DNA from: Candidatus Cloacimonadota bacterium
Lineage (GTDB): Bacteria > Cloacimonadota > Cloacimonadia > Cloacimonadales > TCS61
Direction of reading: 5' to 3'
NCBI GenBank assembly: GCA_023133395.1
Contig: JAGLWO010000268.1
Coordinates: forward strand, 1 to 7,794
DNA: 7,794 bases
Positions 1 through 6,384 of this stretch are shown piece after piece. Every line of letters begins with the position of its first letter. Position 1 is the first letter of the stretch. The notes beneath the pieces are model-generated. The model worked only from the letters and a program-made list of their open reading frames with translations. It searched no databases and had not been told where the DNA came from. A program made the position numbers and the translations under genes.

Positions 1-881
1 TGCAACGCGGTTCAGACCAACCGGGAACACTCGGTTCCGGGAATCATTTTATTGAAATTGGTGTTATAAAGGATGTATATGATAATGTAATTGCAGACAA
101 ATTCGGTTTAAAGATAAATCAAGTAGCTGTCATCATTCATACAGGTTCACGTGGATTAGGTCACCAGATATGTGATGATTATGTTCATAAAATGCTGATG
201 GAAAGTAGAAGTCTGAATTTTAGTTTACCTGATAAACAGTTAGCTTCTGCTTATATCAATTCAAATTTAGGAAGAGATTATTTTGGTGCAATGGCTTGTG
301 CAGCGAATTTCGCCTGGGCTAACAGGCAGGTCATTATGCATAAAGTTGAGAAATCAATTTTGAAAGAATTGAGATTAAGTACTTCAGAGCTGGGCTTCGA
401 GCTTATTTACGACGTTTGCCATAACATTGCAAAATTTGAGGAATACGAAATCGATGGGAAAATAAAAAGAGTTTGTATTCATAGAAAAGGAGCTACACGA
501 GCTTTTGGACCGGGCAGAAAGGAGCTTGCATTAAAATTCAGGGAAACAGGTCAACCAGTAATTATTCCCGGTGATATGGGAACAGAGAGTTATTTATGTG
601 TGGGTACTGAAAAAGCAATGAAAGAAACCTTTGGCAGTTCCTGTCATGGAGCTGGCAGAATGATGAGCCGTCACCAGGCTTTAAGAATATCTAATGTGGA
701 CAAAGTTTTTAGAGAATTGAAAAGCAAACACATTTTCGTTCGAGCTGCAAAAAATAAAACCTTAGTCGAAGAAATGAGCGATGCCTATAAAAATGTTAGT
801 GATGTTGTAAATACAATGCATGATGCAGATATCATAAAGAAAGTTGTTAGAACAGTTCCTCTGGGAGTGATAAAAGGATAG
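1..881 (+). CDS. rtcB: RtcB-type RNA ligase, 3' part of gene (5' end outside window)
   Basis: Reading from base 3, 292 codons are open to a TAG stop at 879-881; the start lies upstream of the window. RtcB joins RNA 2',3'-cyclic phosphate or 3'-phosphate ends to 5'-OH ends, using GTP and Mn2+, in tRNA splicing or RNA repair in the cytoplasm. Family motifs are seen in order: GSGNHF (Asn and His at 42-47), HTGSRGLGHQ (metal-binding His at 138-140), CHNIAKFEE (His at 420-422), GDMGTESYLCVG, and CHGAGR (His at 645-647, the residue that carries GMP in characterised RtcB). The protein ends in GVIKG, the usual family C-terminus. The family is about 400-480 residues, so roughly the last 60% is present; the N-terminal metal Cys/Asp motif is not visible. 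It is followed after 47 bases by archease, its known activator, so the pair looks like an operon. All visible active-site residues are intact. Confidence 0.97.
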   Translation, partial: QRGSDQPGTLGSGNHFIEIGVIKDVYDNVIADKFGLKINQVAVIIHTGSRGLGHQICDDYVHKMLMESRSLNFSLPDKQLASAYINSNLGRDYFGAMACAANFAWANRQVIMHKVEKSILKELRLSTSELGFELIYDVCHNIAKFEEYEIDGKIKRVCIHRKGATRAFGPGRKELALKFRETGQPVIIPGDMGTESYLCVGTEKAMKETFGSSCHGAGRMMSRHQALRISNVDKVFRELKSKHIFVRAAKNKTLVEEMSDAYKNVSDVVNTMHDADIIKKVVRTVPLGVIKG

Positions 882-909
882 TTGTCGAGTCGTAAATAGA
901 GTGACAACT
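880..909 (+). other. small inverted repeat between rtcB and archease
   Basis: AGTTGTC at 880-886 is repeated inverted as GACAACT at 903-909, giving a 7-bp stem around a 16-base loop. An alternative pairing uses CGAGT (886-890) and ACTCG (907-911). The second option includes the first base of the putative archease ribosome site, so the hairpin could modulate translation or mRNA stability inside the operon. There is no T tract after it, so it is not a normal terminator. The role is inferred; the symmetry itself is read directly. Confidence 0.35.
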
Positions 910-910
910 C

Positions 911-915
911 GAGGT
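911..915 (+). promoter_or_regulatory. possible ribosome binding site of archease
   Basis: GAGGT is the only Shine-Dalgarno-like string before the archease ATG at 929. The 13-base spacing is longer than usual. A nearer ATG at 918 gives only a 4-codon reading frame, so 929 remains the best start. Confidence 0.35.
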
Positions 916-928
916 AAATGGAAATAAT

Positions 929-1348
929 ATGAAAAAATTCGAAATTATCGAACATACTGCTGATTTTTCTTTCCGGGTTTTTGGTAAAACTGTTGAAGAA
1001 TTATTTGAAAATGGTGCTTCTGCTTTAATGGAGCTGATGTTTAATGCTTCATTAAAGAAAGAAATAAAACTCCAAGAAAAAGAAATAAGAATAAATTCAA
1101 TCGATACTGACACCCTGTTCATAGATTGGCTGAGAGAAATCCATTATCTCGCTGTTGTGGAAAAGAAAATCACAAAAAGAATTCATATTACTAAATTAAA
1201 CGATAAAACCATCAATGCACAGATATGGACAACAGGTCTCAATCCTGAAGATAAAACTATTAGAGAAATAAAAGCAATAACTTATCACAATATAAAAATA
1301 ATTCGAAAAAATGACTTTATGTATGTTGACATTGTGTGTGATGTTTGA
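929..1348 (+). CDS. archease, RtcB activator (complete copy)
   Basis: This 139-residue protein has the normal archease length. Archease is a small cytoplasmic cofactor that promotes RtcB guanylylation and multiple turnover in tRNA ligation. Visible hallmarks are the N-terminal EHTAD motif (residues 8-12, Asp12 being a likely metal or active-site acid), VEELFENGASAL (helix after the first strand), KAITYHNIKI near residue 117, and a C-terminal DIVCDV with Asp138. The start is fixed by the HTAD motif close to the N-terminus; a possible ribosome site (GAGGT, 911-915) lies 13 bases upstream, which is rather far. The gene lies 47 bases after rtcB in the same orientation, so the two are probably co-transcribed. 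Its stop (TGA, 1346-1348) is only 6 bases from the stop of the convergent large surface-protein gene. Residues 68-139 recur almost exactly in a truncated copy at 6047-6265. Confidence 0.93.
   Translation: MKKFEIIEHTADFSFRVFGKTVEELFENGASALMELMFNASLKKEIKLQEKEIRINSIDTDTLFIDWLREIHYLAVVEKKITKRIHITKLNDKTINAQIWTTGLNPEDKTIREIKAITYHNIKIIRKNDFMYVDIVCDV
1130..1344 (+). repeat. left copy of direct repeat (archease 3' end)
   Basis: This 3' half of the archease gene is repeated in the same orientation at 6047-6261 with a constant offset of 4917 and no gaps. By hand alignment I count 16 mismatches in 215 bases, about 93% identity. Homology stops abruptly on the 5' side at 1130/6047 and, on the 3' side, within the final codons (GTT TGA here, GTG TAA in the other copy). 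The two copies bracket the minus-strand two-gene block. Confidence 0.93.
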
Positions 1349-1354
1349 AAGAAT

Positions 1355-4300
1355 TTAATATGCCACAACCACAACTATATAGAAATATTTACTTACACCG
1401 GAAATGTTTGTATCTATCCAACTTGTTGAATTAATCTCAGTAATAAATACCATTTCAGAAATATCTGCATAAGGGTCAATTCCACGATAGATTTTATATG
1501 AATTCGCTCCGAATACCGGACTCCATGAAAGATTTATTCCTTCCGTAACTTTCTCAATCGAAAGATCAGATATTGCTTGTAATTCAGGAGACTCAGTCAA
1601 CTCGTTTGAATATGAGCTTTCAACTTCTGAAACATCAAATGCTGTAATTGATACATAATATGTTTCATCATTAGATAAACCGGTAAGAATATGCTCGTTT
1701 ACCTCACCAACTACAACCGGACTATTCACTCCCTGATAATTTGCAGTTCCGTTATACGGTGCTCCACTTCCATCATTATCATAATATATTTTATATCCTG
1801 CCAGATCTGGAATATTTATTTCTTCCCAGGTTAATCGAAGAGAATTATGCTCAGGTTCAAGTGAAAGTAATACGGGAGTTTCAGGAATGGATACATCATA
1901 AAGAATTAATTCCATTTCACAGGTTGCATAACCCTGAACAGAATTAGCTGTAAGAGTTATCGGAACAGATATTGAGTCTGATTGAACTTCAAACTGAATA
2001 ATTCCGCTACTAACAGAAACCTGCGTTCCTACGATTTCAGTATCTTCATCAATTGATGTGATAGTTCCTCTTGTAGTCTGTACAGTGAACAATGAACCAT
2101 CTTCGATAATAGTTCCATCATTATTGTACAAGGTTTCGGATATTATCTGTGCAACAGAAACACCATCTGCAGCTATACTATCAGGATCGGAAATTAACCC
2201 GAATGATCCCTGAGGAAGTCTGGGTGCAAGTGTATATGTTTGGAAATCTGGTATCCAGGCTTTCACTAGATTTGAATCAGGGTAAACGATCGACGGTAAA
2301 GGATTCCATACACCTTCATTATTCTCCCAATAAACCGAGAGATAAGATTCATTTATATCAACTACTTCGCTATCAGCATAAGCAATACTGATAAGCGTGC
2401 TGTCTCCGAAAACTTCTCCTGTAGGTTCAAATTTGAAAAAACCACCAATTCCGTAACGCATTCCGGCAATTTCCTCTCGCAATTCTCTTAAACGAGTGTT
2501 ATAATTTGTGATTTTATTTTTTTGTGCATTGGAAAGTTCAGTATTTTCCGGTTCTTCATCCCATTCCCAATTTCGGAAAAGAACGGAATCAACTCCCGCT
2601 GGAATCGAGTTTTCTCGAATTGTAAGAGTAGAACCTCTGTCATTCAATTCCACAATCTGTTCATCTGTTCTTGAATTCCAGAAAAAGAAAAATCCATCCA
2701 GATGAGCCAGCACAACATCAGTAAGTTCGGAAAGTACATCGCCGGATATTACTTTATCCCACAATTCTTCCATTACACTCACAAAAGTTTCTCCGGGTTG
2801 GGGCGGATTTGGCATTTCTGTTTGCAGATAAGGAAGTCCTTTCACCCAATAACCTTTGGATAATTCGTATTCTCTTGAATTTGTAGCTTCTATTCCTCCA
2901 CCGAGATTGATAACAATAGCAGGTAAAACAGGTAACGGGAATTCGAGATCAAGGTCTACGGAATATTCAGATTTATCTTTTGCATCAAAACCGTATTCTA
3001 ATTGAACAGGCAGATCATCATTCTGCTCATCATATATTTTACTTAAGAAATTTACATAATCCTGTTTAAAAGATTCATTATCAATAGCTACACTAACAGC
3101 AGTTGAACCGATATTCCACATCTCAGATGGGAGTTCCGTATAATTCAGCAGGATATTTTTTACATCGGTATCATCGATATTCAACCAGGCTGTATATTCC
3201 TGAATCTGTCCCGGAAGATCATATATATTCAAAGCTGATGAATTACTGGCAAGCGAAGCTGAAAGTTTTGTAGATTGCCATGATGTATTCTGCCAGGTTC
3301 CGTAATATTCAAAATTTACTTCCAGATTAGTAGGAATGGGAGTATTGTTTAATCGGAAGGGATAGATCATATTGCATTTAACATCTTGAGCAGGTATGAA
3401 TTTTGGACCGATTCCCAAACTAAAATCATAGCCACCACCGACATAAAGTCGTCTGTTTATTTCTTCTGTTTCAGTGTATCTTGTGCTTCCTCCAAGATGA
3501 GTATTTGCACCAAGGCTTGCACCCATGCTCATTCCCAAATCCAATCCCTCTAAAATATCAGTAGAGACGGAAATACTTCCTTCGATATCAAGACCTGTCT
3601 CATCAGCAATACGGACAATTCCCAAACCATTCTGTCCGGAATTTTCAATTAAAGCTTCCACACACCAAGAAAGGAAATTCGTTACTATCTGACCTCCGGG
3701 AATTCCACCGGAAGTATAAAGGATCGAAGGTTCGGCAAAGAGATAGTATGCCATTAAAGCTTCCAGACCTTCCAGATCATCTATATCAAACTCAAATTCA
3801 TGTTGATACGGAAAACTTGCGGTTACTTCCACGCTCGGATCTAATCCGGTATCGATCAAGGTTGGAGGTCCTAAACCTACTTCTACTCCCAGAAATATAT
3901 CATCTCTGCGAAAGATCTTAAAATTATTCCAATCCGGATTTGTTTCAGTTCCTTTCAGAGAAAGTTCAATTTCCGCACCACTTCCGCCACCAACAAAACC
4001 TGTTGCTGTTATCACTCCTGCAGTTACTCCGGCTCCGCCTTTAGCATACAAACGATAACCCCATTTTGCAGTATATTCATAAGGAACAATTTCTGCAGTT
4101 ATACTTCGCCTATTTTCAGGTGAAATTGTTTCTCCGTTGGCAGTTGTTACGGTTATTGTTTCCTGGTCTCCGGGCATTCCGTTTCCTATAATATCAGCAT
4201 CTATCGGAATAGCAAAGACTCCGGCATTCTGGAAGTGAAAAATATCAGTAAGAAACTGAAAAGGAAGTCTGTTTGCTTCACAAGGAATTATGTTTCCCTG

Positions 4301-4690
4301 CTCATCTTCTGCTAATATATCGATATTTGAAACAGGTAACCAATTGCTATATTCATCTTCACCCTCTACCACAAACCAGGCATAACCGATTCCTCCTTCT
4401 GGAACTTCTAATATTGCTGGATTAGGTGCTTGAGAAACCGTAACAATTCTGTATGAACTATAAGTTTGACCCCCTGTTTCCAAGGTAACTGCCTCCGAAA
4501 CAGCAAAACCACCAGCTCCCATTAAGGTTGTGAAGGAGAATTTACCTGACAAGGCAAAGGAGCTTTCATCGTGATAAGGAATAACTGTATTAAGTTCTAC
4601 AGCATCTGATATACCATAACCCGATGCTCTGCCCGCGAAAAGTGCTGATGTGAGCAGGAGAAATGATAAAAACATAATTAAAATTTTCAT
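1355..4690 (-). CDS. large exported multidomain protein with Ig-like and two FN3 domains, function unknown
   Basis: This 1111-residue protein starts with a clear signal peptide (MK, a hydrophobic run of about 15 residues, then SALFAG near residue 20), so it is exported. No enzyme motif was recognised. Residues about 60-200 look beta-rich and Ig-like. Glycine-rich segments near 215-240 and 375-430 alternate with beta-strand-like stretches. About 745-825 contains an F-x-P-x-G segment that resembles ZU5-like surface modules. About 825-930 resembles a bacterial Ig-like (invasin/Big_1 type) domain (SDPDSIAADGVS). Residues about 934-1035 and 1037-1111 are two fibronectin type III repeats (LRLTW...AGYKIYY; INLSW...NSYKIYR). 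The second FN3 ends abruptly at KYFYIVVVVAY, with no type IX sorting tail or other anchor. A GGAG-like ribosome site (4699-4702) lies 8 bases before the ATG. The gene follows the interrupted FGE-like gene by 75 bases on the same strand, so co-transcription is likely. A surface adhesin or structural role is plausible but inferred. Confidence 0.88.
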   Translation of the reverse strand: MKILIMFLSFLLLTSALFAGRASGYGISDAVELNTVIPYHDESSFALSGKFSFTTLMGAGGFAVSEAVTLETGGQTYSSYRIVTVSQAPNPAILEVPEGGIGYAWFVVEGEDEYSNWLPVSNIDILAEDEQGNIIPCEANRLPFQFLTDIFHFQNAGVFAIPIDADIIGNGMPGDQETITVTTANGETISPENRRSITAEIVPYEYTAKWGYRLYAKGGAGVTAGVITATGFVGGGSGAEIELSLKGTETNPDWNNFKIFRRDDIFLGVEVGLGPPTLIDTGLDPSVEVTASFPYQHEFEFDIDDLEGLEALMAYYLFAEPSILYTSGGIPGGQIVTNFLSWCVEALIENSGQNGLGIVRIADETGLDIEGSISVSTDILEGLDLGMSMGASLGANTHLGGSTRYTETEEINRRLYVGGGYDFSLGIGPKFIPAQDVKCNMIYPFRLNNTPIPTNLEVNFEYYGTWQNTSWQSTKLSASLASNSSALNIYDLPGQIQEYTAWLNIDDTDVKNILLNYTELPSEMWNIGSTAVSVAIDNESFKQDYVNFLSKIYDEQNDDLPVQLEYGFDAKDKSEYSVDLDLEFPLPVLPAIVINLGGGIEATNSREYELSKGYWVKGLPYLQTEMPNPPQPGETFVSVMEELWDKVISGDVLSELTDVVLAHLDGFFFFWNSRTDEQIVELNDRGSTLTIRENSIPAGVDSVLFRNWEWDEEPENTELSNAQKNKITNYNTRLRELREEIAGMRYGIGGFFKFEPTGEVFGDSTLISIAYADSEVVDINESYLSVYWENNEGVWNPLPSIVYPDSNLVKAWIPDFQTYTLAPRLPQGSFGLISDPDSIAADGVSVAQIISETLYNNDGTIIEDGSLFTVQTTRGTITSIDEDTEIVGTQVSVSSGIIQFEVQSDSISVPITLTANSVQGYATCEMELILYDVSIPETPVLLSLEPEHNSLRLTWEEINIPDLAGYKIYYDNDGSGAPYNGTANYQGVNSPVVVGEVNEHILTGLSNDETYYVSITAFDVSEVESSYSNELTESPELQAISDLSIEKVTEGINLSWSPVFGANSYKIYRGIDPYADISEMVFITEINSTSWIDTNISGVSKYFYIVVVVAY

Positions 4691-4697
4691 AAATGAT

Positions 4698-4702
4698 TCT
4701 CC
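4698..4702 (-). promoter_or_regulatory. ribosome binding site of the 1111-residue surface protein
   Basis: On the minus strand GGAGA lies 8 bases before the ATG at 4690-4688. This supports that start, together with the signal peptide directly after it. Confidence 0.6.
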
Positions 4703-4765
4703 AATTAACCTTTCGACTCTACTTACATATAAAACTCGATAGAAGGCTTAGAAATATTTATTATT

Positions 4766-5905
4766 TCACGGAGTCCTGGTACAACGAAAGCCGGTTTTGA
4801 AGTTGCTATCCGACGGATAGAAGTAGCTGCGATACCAAGATTTCACGCCACTGGTGTTCCAAGCACCACCACGTACGACATGAGCGCCATAGCTACTATA
4901 CCAGCTATCTGTCCAATCCGTTACATTCCCAGCCATATCATAAGCTCCATAAGGTGAAGGGCTATCTATGGTCTGGAATCCTTGAATTATCTGTCCATTA
5001 TACATTCCTACGGGTGTAGTTCCATTATCCCAAGGGTCACCGCTATCAAAGTAATTAGCTCTATCTTCTGATATGGTATTTCCAAAAGGATAATTATATC
5101 CGGTCATTCCTCTGGCTGCTTTTTCCCATTCCTGCTCGGTGGGAAGTCCCAAACTATAATGCTGTGCAAAAGCCCACGCACCAAACCAGGTAACTTCAAC
5201 TACCGGGTGGTTATCGAAATCTCCGATATTGTATCCGCTCGGTACGTTTACAAAAAATTCTCCTTCATAAAAAGAGATTCGTGCATAATTAAAAATTGAA
5301 GGTGTTCACAAACTGTAAAAAATTTGTTCTCCGGCACTTGTGTATTGATCTCCCGGGTAATAGCCTTTTACATAATCACCTGCAATCCATATCGAGTCCA
5401 TTACGAAAGCTTCATCGAGAAATTGTTTGTATTCGGCATTAGTAACTTCGTAGGTCATTATCATATAATCGTAATCGATGGTTTGTATTTGGTTATACTC
5501 TCCCCAAGTATAATCTCCTGCTGGAACAAAGCTCCAGCTAAACGGGTCAACATTCACACCGTCGTAGGCATTTACGCGGAATTTAAAGTTGTTTCCGGCT
5601 ATGTTCGGGTGTTCCGTTCCCAAATTCCAGATAATGTGCTTATCGTTTCCGTTGTAAATATTCGGTCCCACATCTCCTGAAATCTGGGTGCAGCTGAAAG
5701 TCCAGGTCAAACCATTATCAGGTGAAACCTGCATTGTAATTGTTAGCGCATCTCCATCTGCATCGTAAACATCGTAATAAATATCTACCATAAAGCTGCC
5801 GTCACCGCGTTGTTGTGCTGTGACATTGGAAACAACTGGAACTGTGTTAGAGTATAGCAAAAAATAACATAGCAGTAAAAAACAAAATATTAATATTCTC
5901 TTCAT
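4766..5905 (-). pseudogene. exported FGE/sulfatase-modifying-factor-fold protein, interrupted by one in-frame TGA
   Basis: Read through one TGA at 5308-5306, this is a single 379-residue frame. The 5' part (5905-5306) gives 199 residues; after the stop, the same frame continues without any indel to a TGA at 4768-4766. A signal peptide covers about residues 1-20. Residues 22-120 form an N-terminal beta domain (PVVSNVTAQQRGDGSFMVDI) of the kind found on secreted FGE-like proteins in FCB-group bacteria. The FGE-type fold runs from about 127 to the end: EVTNAEYKQFL, HPVVEVTWFGAWAFA (233-247), LPTEQEWEKAARG (254-266), AYDMAGNVTDWTDSWY, VVRGGAW, and terminal GFRC. Family members often end GFRC without being enzymes. 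The Cys pair of true formylglycine-generating enzymes is not seen, as only Cys375 lies in the C-terminal region, so a structural or binding role is more likely. The stop cuts mid-domain. The cause is a recent nonsense mutation, a sequencing error, or less likely recoding. If translation restarted, a TTG at 5152 or another weak codon could only yield a leaderless fragment. Confidence 0.8.
5306..5308 (-). other. in-frame premature TGA within the FGE-like gene
   Basis: The minus-strand codon 200 is TGA. The frame continues with TPSIFNYARISFYEG, and family motifs resume downstream in the same frame, so one base substitution explains the break. The archease gene and this gene itself both end with TGA, which argues that TGA is a normal stop here. 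Confidence 0.88.
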
Positions 5906-5908
5906 GTG

Positions 5909-5914
5909 ACCTCC
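5909..5914 (-). promoter_or_regulatory. strong ribosome binding site of the FGE-like gene
   Basis: On the minus strand GGAGGT lies just before the ATG at 5905, with CAC between. It is the best Shine-Dalgarno match in the window and fixes the start ahead of the signal peptide. Confidence 0.75.
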
Positions 5915-5923
5915 ATTTCTTGG

Positions 5924-5929
5924 ATTATA
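5924..5929 (-). promoter_or_regulatory. candidate -10 element for the minus-strand gene pair
   Basis: A perfect TATAAT is read on the minus strand 18 bases upstream of the FGE-like start codon, which would give a short leader containing the GGAGGT site. The -35 region at 17-base spacing is poor (AAAACA). The AT-rich background makes chance matches common. Confidence 0.4.
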
Positions 5930-5970
5930 TTCGATGTTTTACTTAATGTTTTTGACTAAAATATTTGTAA

Positions 5971-6031
5971 AGATTTTTTTACTTTCCGAAGCTTCCCGCA
6001 AAGTAAATCTTTCAAATAAGATTCGGAAAGT
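5971..6031. repeat. 10-bp inverted repeat and nested hairpin next to the right repeat boundary
   Basis: ACTTTCCGAA (5981-5990) is repeated inverted as TTCGGAAAGT (6022-6031), a perfect 10-bp match across a 31-base spacer. A competing stem pairs the AGATTT...ACTTT region (5971-5985, with a 4-base T bulge) with AAAGTAAATCT (6000-6010). GAAGCTTC (5988-5995) is an 8-bp palindrome. The structure lies between the minus-strand promoter region and the point where archease homology starts at 6047. It could be an operator, a transcript-end hairpin or a recombination mark; nothing in the sequence decides. Confidence 0.55.
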
Positions 6032-6046
6032 TAAATACATACAACA

Positions 6047-6265
6047 CTGAGGGAAATCCATTATTTAGCTGTTGTGGAAAAAAAAATTACACAAAAAATT
6101 CAAATTAGCAAATTAAATGATAAAACTATCAATGCACAGATCTGGACAACAGGTCTCAATCCTGAAGATAAAACTATTAGAGAAATAAAAGCAATTACTT
6201 ATCACAATATAAAAATAATTCGGAAAAATGACTTTATGTACGTTGACATTGTGTGTGATGTGTAA
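6047..6265 (+). pseudogene. 5'-truncated second copy of archease (right copy of the direct repeat)
   Basis: This fragment encodes residues 68-139 of archease with only four amino-acid differences from the complete copy (K-R-H-T at the matching sites become Q-K-Q-S), and ends GTG TAA instead of GTT TGA. It lacks the N-terminal half with the HTAD motif, so it cannot be a working archease. In frame upstream there is a TAA at 6032-6034 and no ATG; the first usable codon would be a GTG at 6074 with no good ribosome site. About 11 of the 16 base differences from the complete copy are silent, so both copies diverged under selection as functional genes before this one lost its 5' half. It lies 119 bases before metG in the same direction and may be the original resident 3' end. 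Confidence 0.92.
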
Positions 6266-6384
6266 ATAATTCAAAAGAAATTTCTGAACATATTTTCATA
6301 TTTCTTGACATCAATCATTTAAAAATTGTTTTAAGAATTACAGAAAGTAAAAAAGTAATTTTCTGGAATTAATGGAGAAATAAA
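6266..6384 (+). promoter_or_regulatory. intergenic region before metG with a candidate promoter
   Basis: This AT-rich 119-base gap contains a perfect -35 consensus, TTGACA, at 6305-6310, followed after 18 bases by a weak -10-like TTTTAA (6329-6334). AGAAATTTCT (6276-6285) is a 10-bp palindrome, and AAGAAAT (6275-6281) can pair with ATTTCTT (6300-6306) without a following T tract. The promoter would let metG be transcribed on its own. The call rests mainly on the -35 match and is tentative. Confidence 0.35.
6374..6377 (+). promoter_or_regulatory. ribosome binding site of metG, supports the TTG start
   Basis: GGAG is followed by 7 bases and then TTG at 6385. An in-frame TAA at 6370-6372 and the absence of any in-frame ATG or GTG between it and the HIGH motif leave TTG as the only sensible start. 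Confidence 0.65.

Larger units (their letters stand above)
1349..6046. other. putative inserted cassette of two exported-protein genes
   Basis: This block holds two minus-strand genes for secreted proteins and is bounded on both sides by copies of the archease 3' end. The genes run against rtcB, archease and metG, and have no functional link to RNA repair or translation. The left edge falls in the 6 bases between the archease stop and the stop of the 1111-codon gene. The right edge is where archease homology starts at 6047. No integrase, transposase or terminal inverted repeats are seen, so the entry mechanism is unknown. Homologous recombination with foreign or duplicated DNA fits as well as a mobile element. 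The repeat structure is seen; the insertion is inferred. Confidence 0.45.

Noticed and set aside
880..909. Rho-independent terminator between rtcB and archease
   Set aside because: The 7-bp stem has no T tract after it, and the two genes are expected to be co-expressed.
847..1122. Minus-strand open frame opposite archease
   Set aside because: It lies antisense to the rtcB end and the conserved archease gene, has no recognisable motif, and its composition follows from the complement of the real gene.
1741..2705. Three short plus-strand open frames within the 1111-codon minus-strand gene
   Set aside because: They are low-complexity shadows of the large gene with no motifs, and the minus-strand frame has clear FN3 and Ig-like domains over the same bases.
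5306..5308. Alternative genetic code with TGA read as Trp or Gly
   Set aside because: The archease gene ends at its conserved C-terminus with TGA, the FGE-like gene itself also ends with TGA, and no other gene in the window contains an internal TGA.
5324..5680. Plus-strand open frame opposite the FGE-like gene
   Set aside because: It is the shadow of a well-supported minus-strand signal-peptide protein and has no family motif or good ribosome site.
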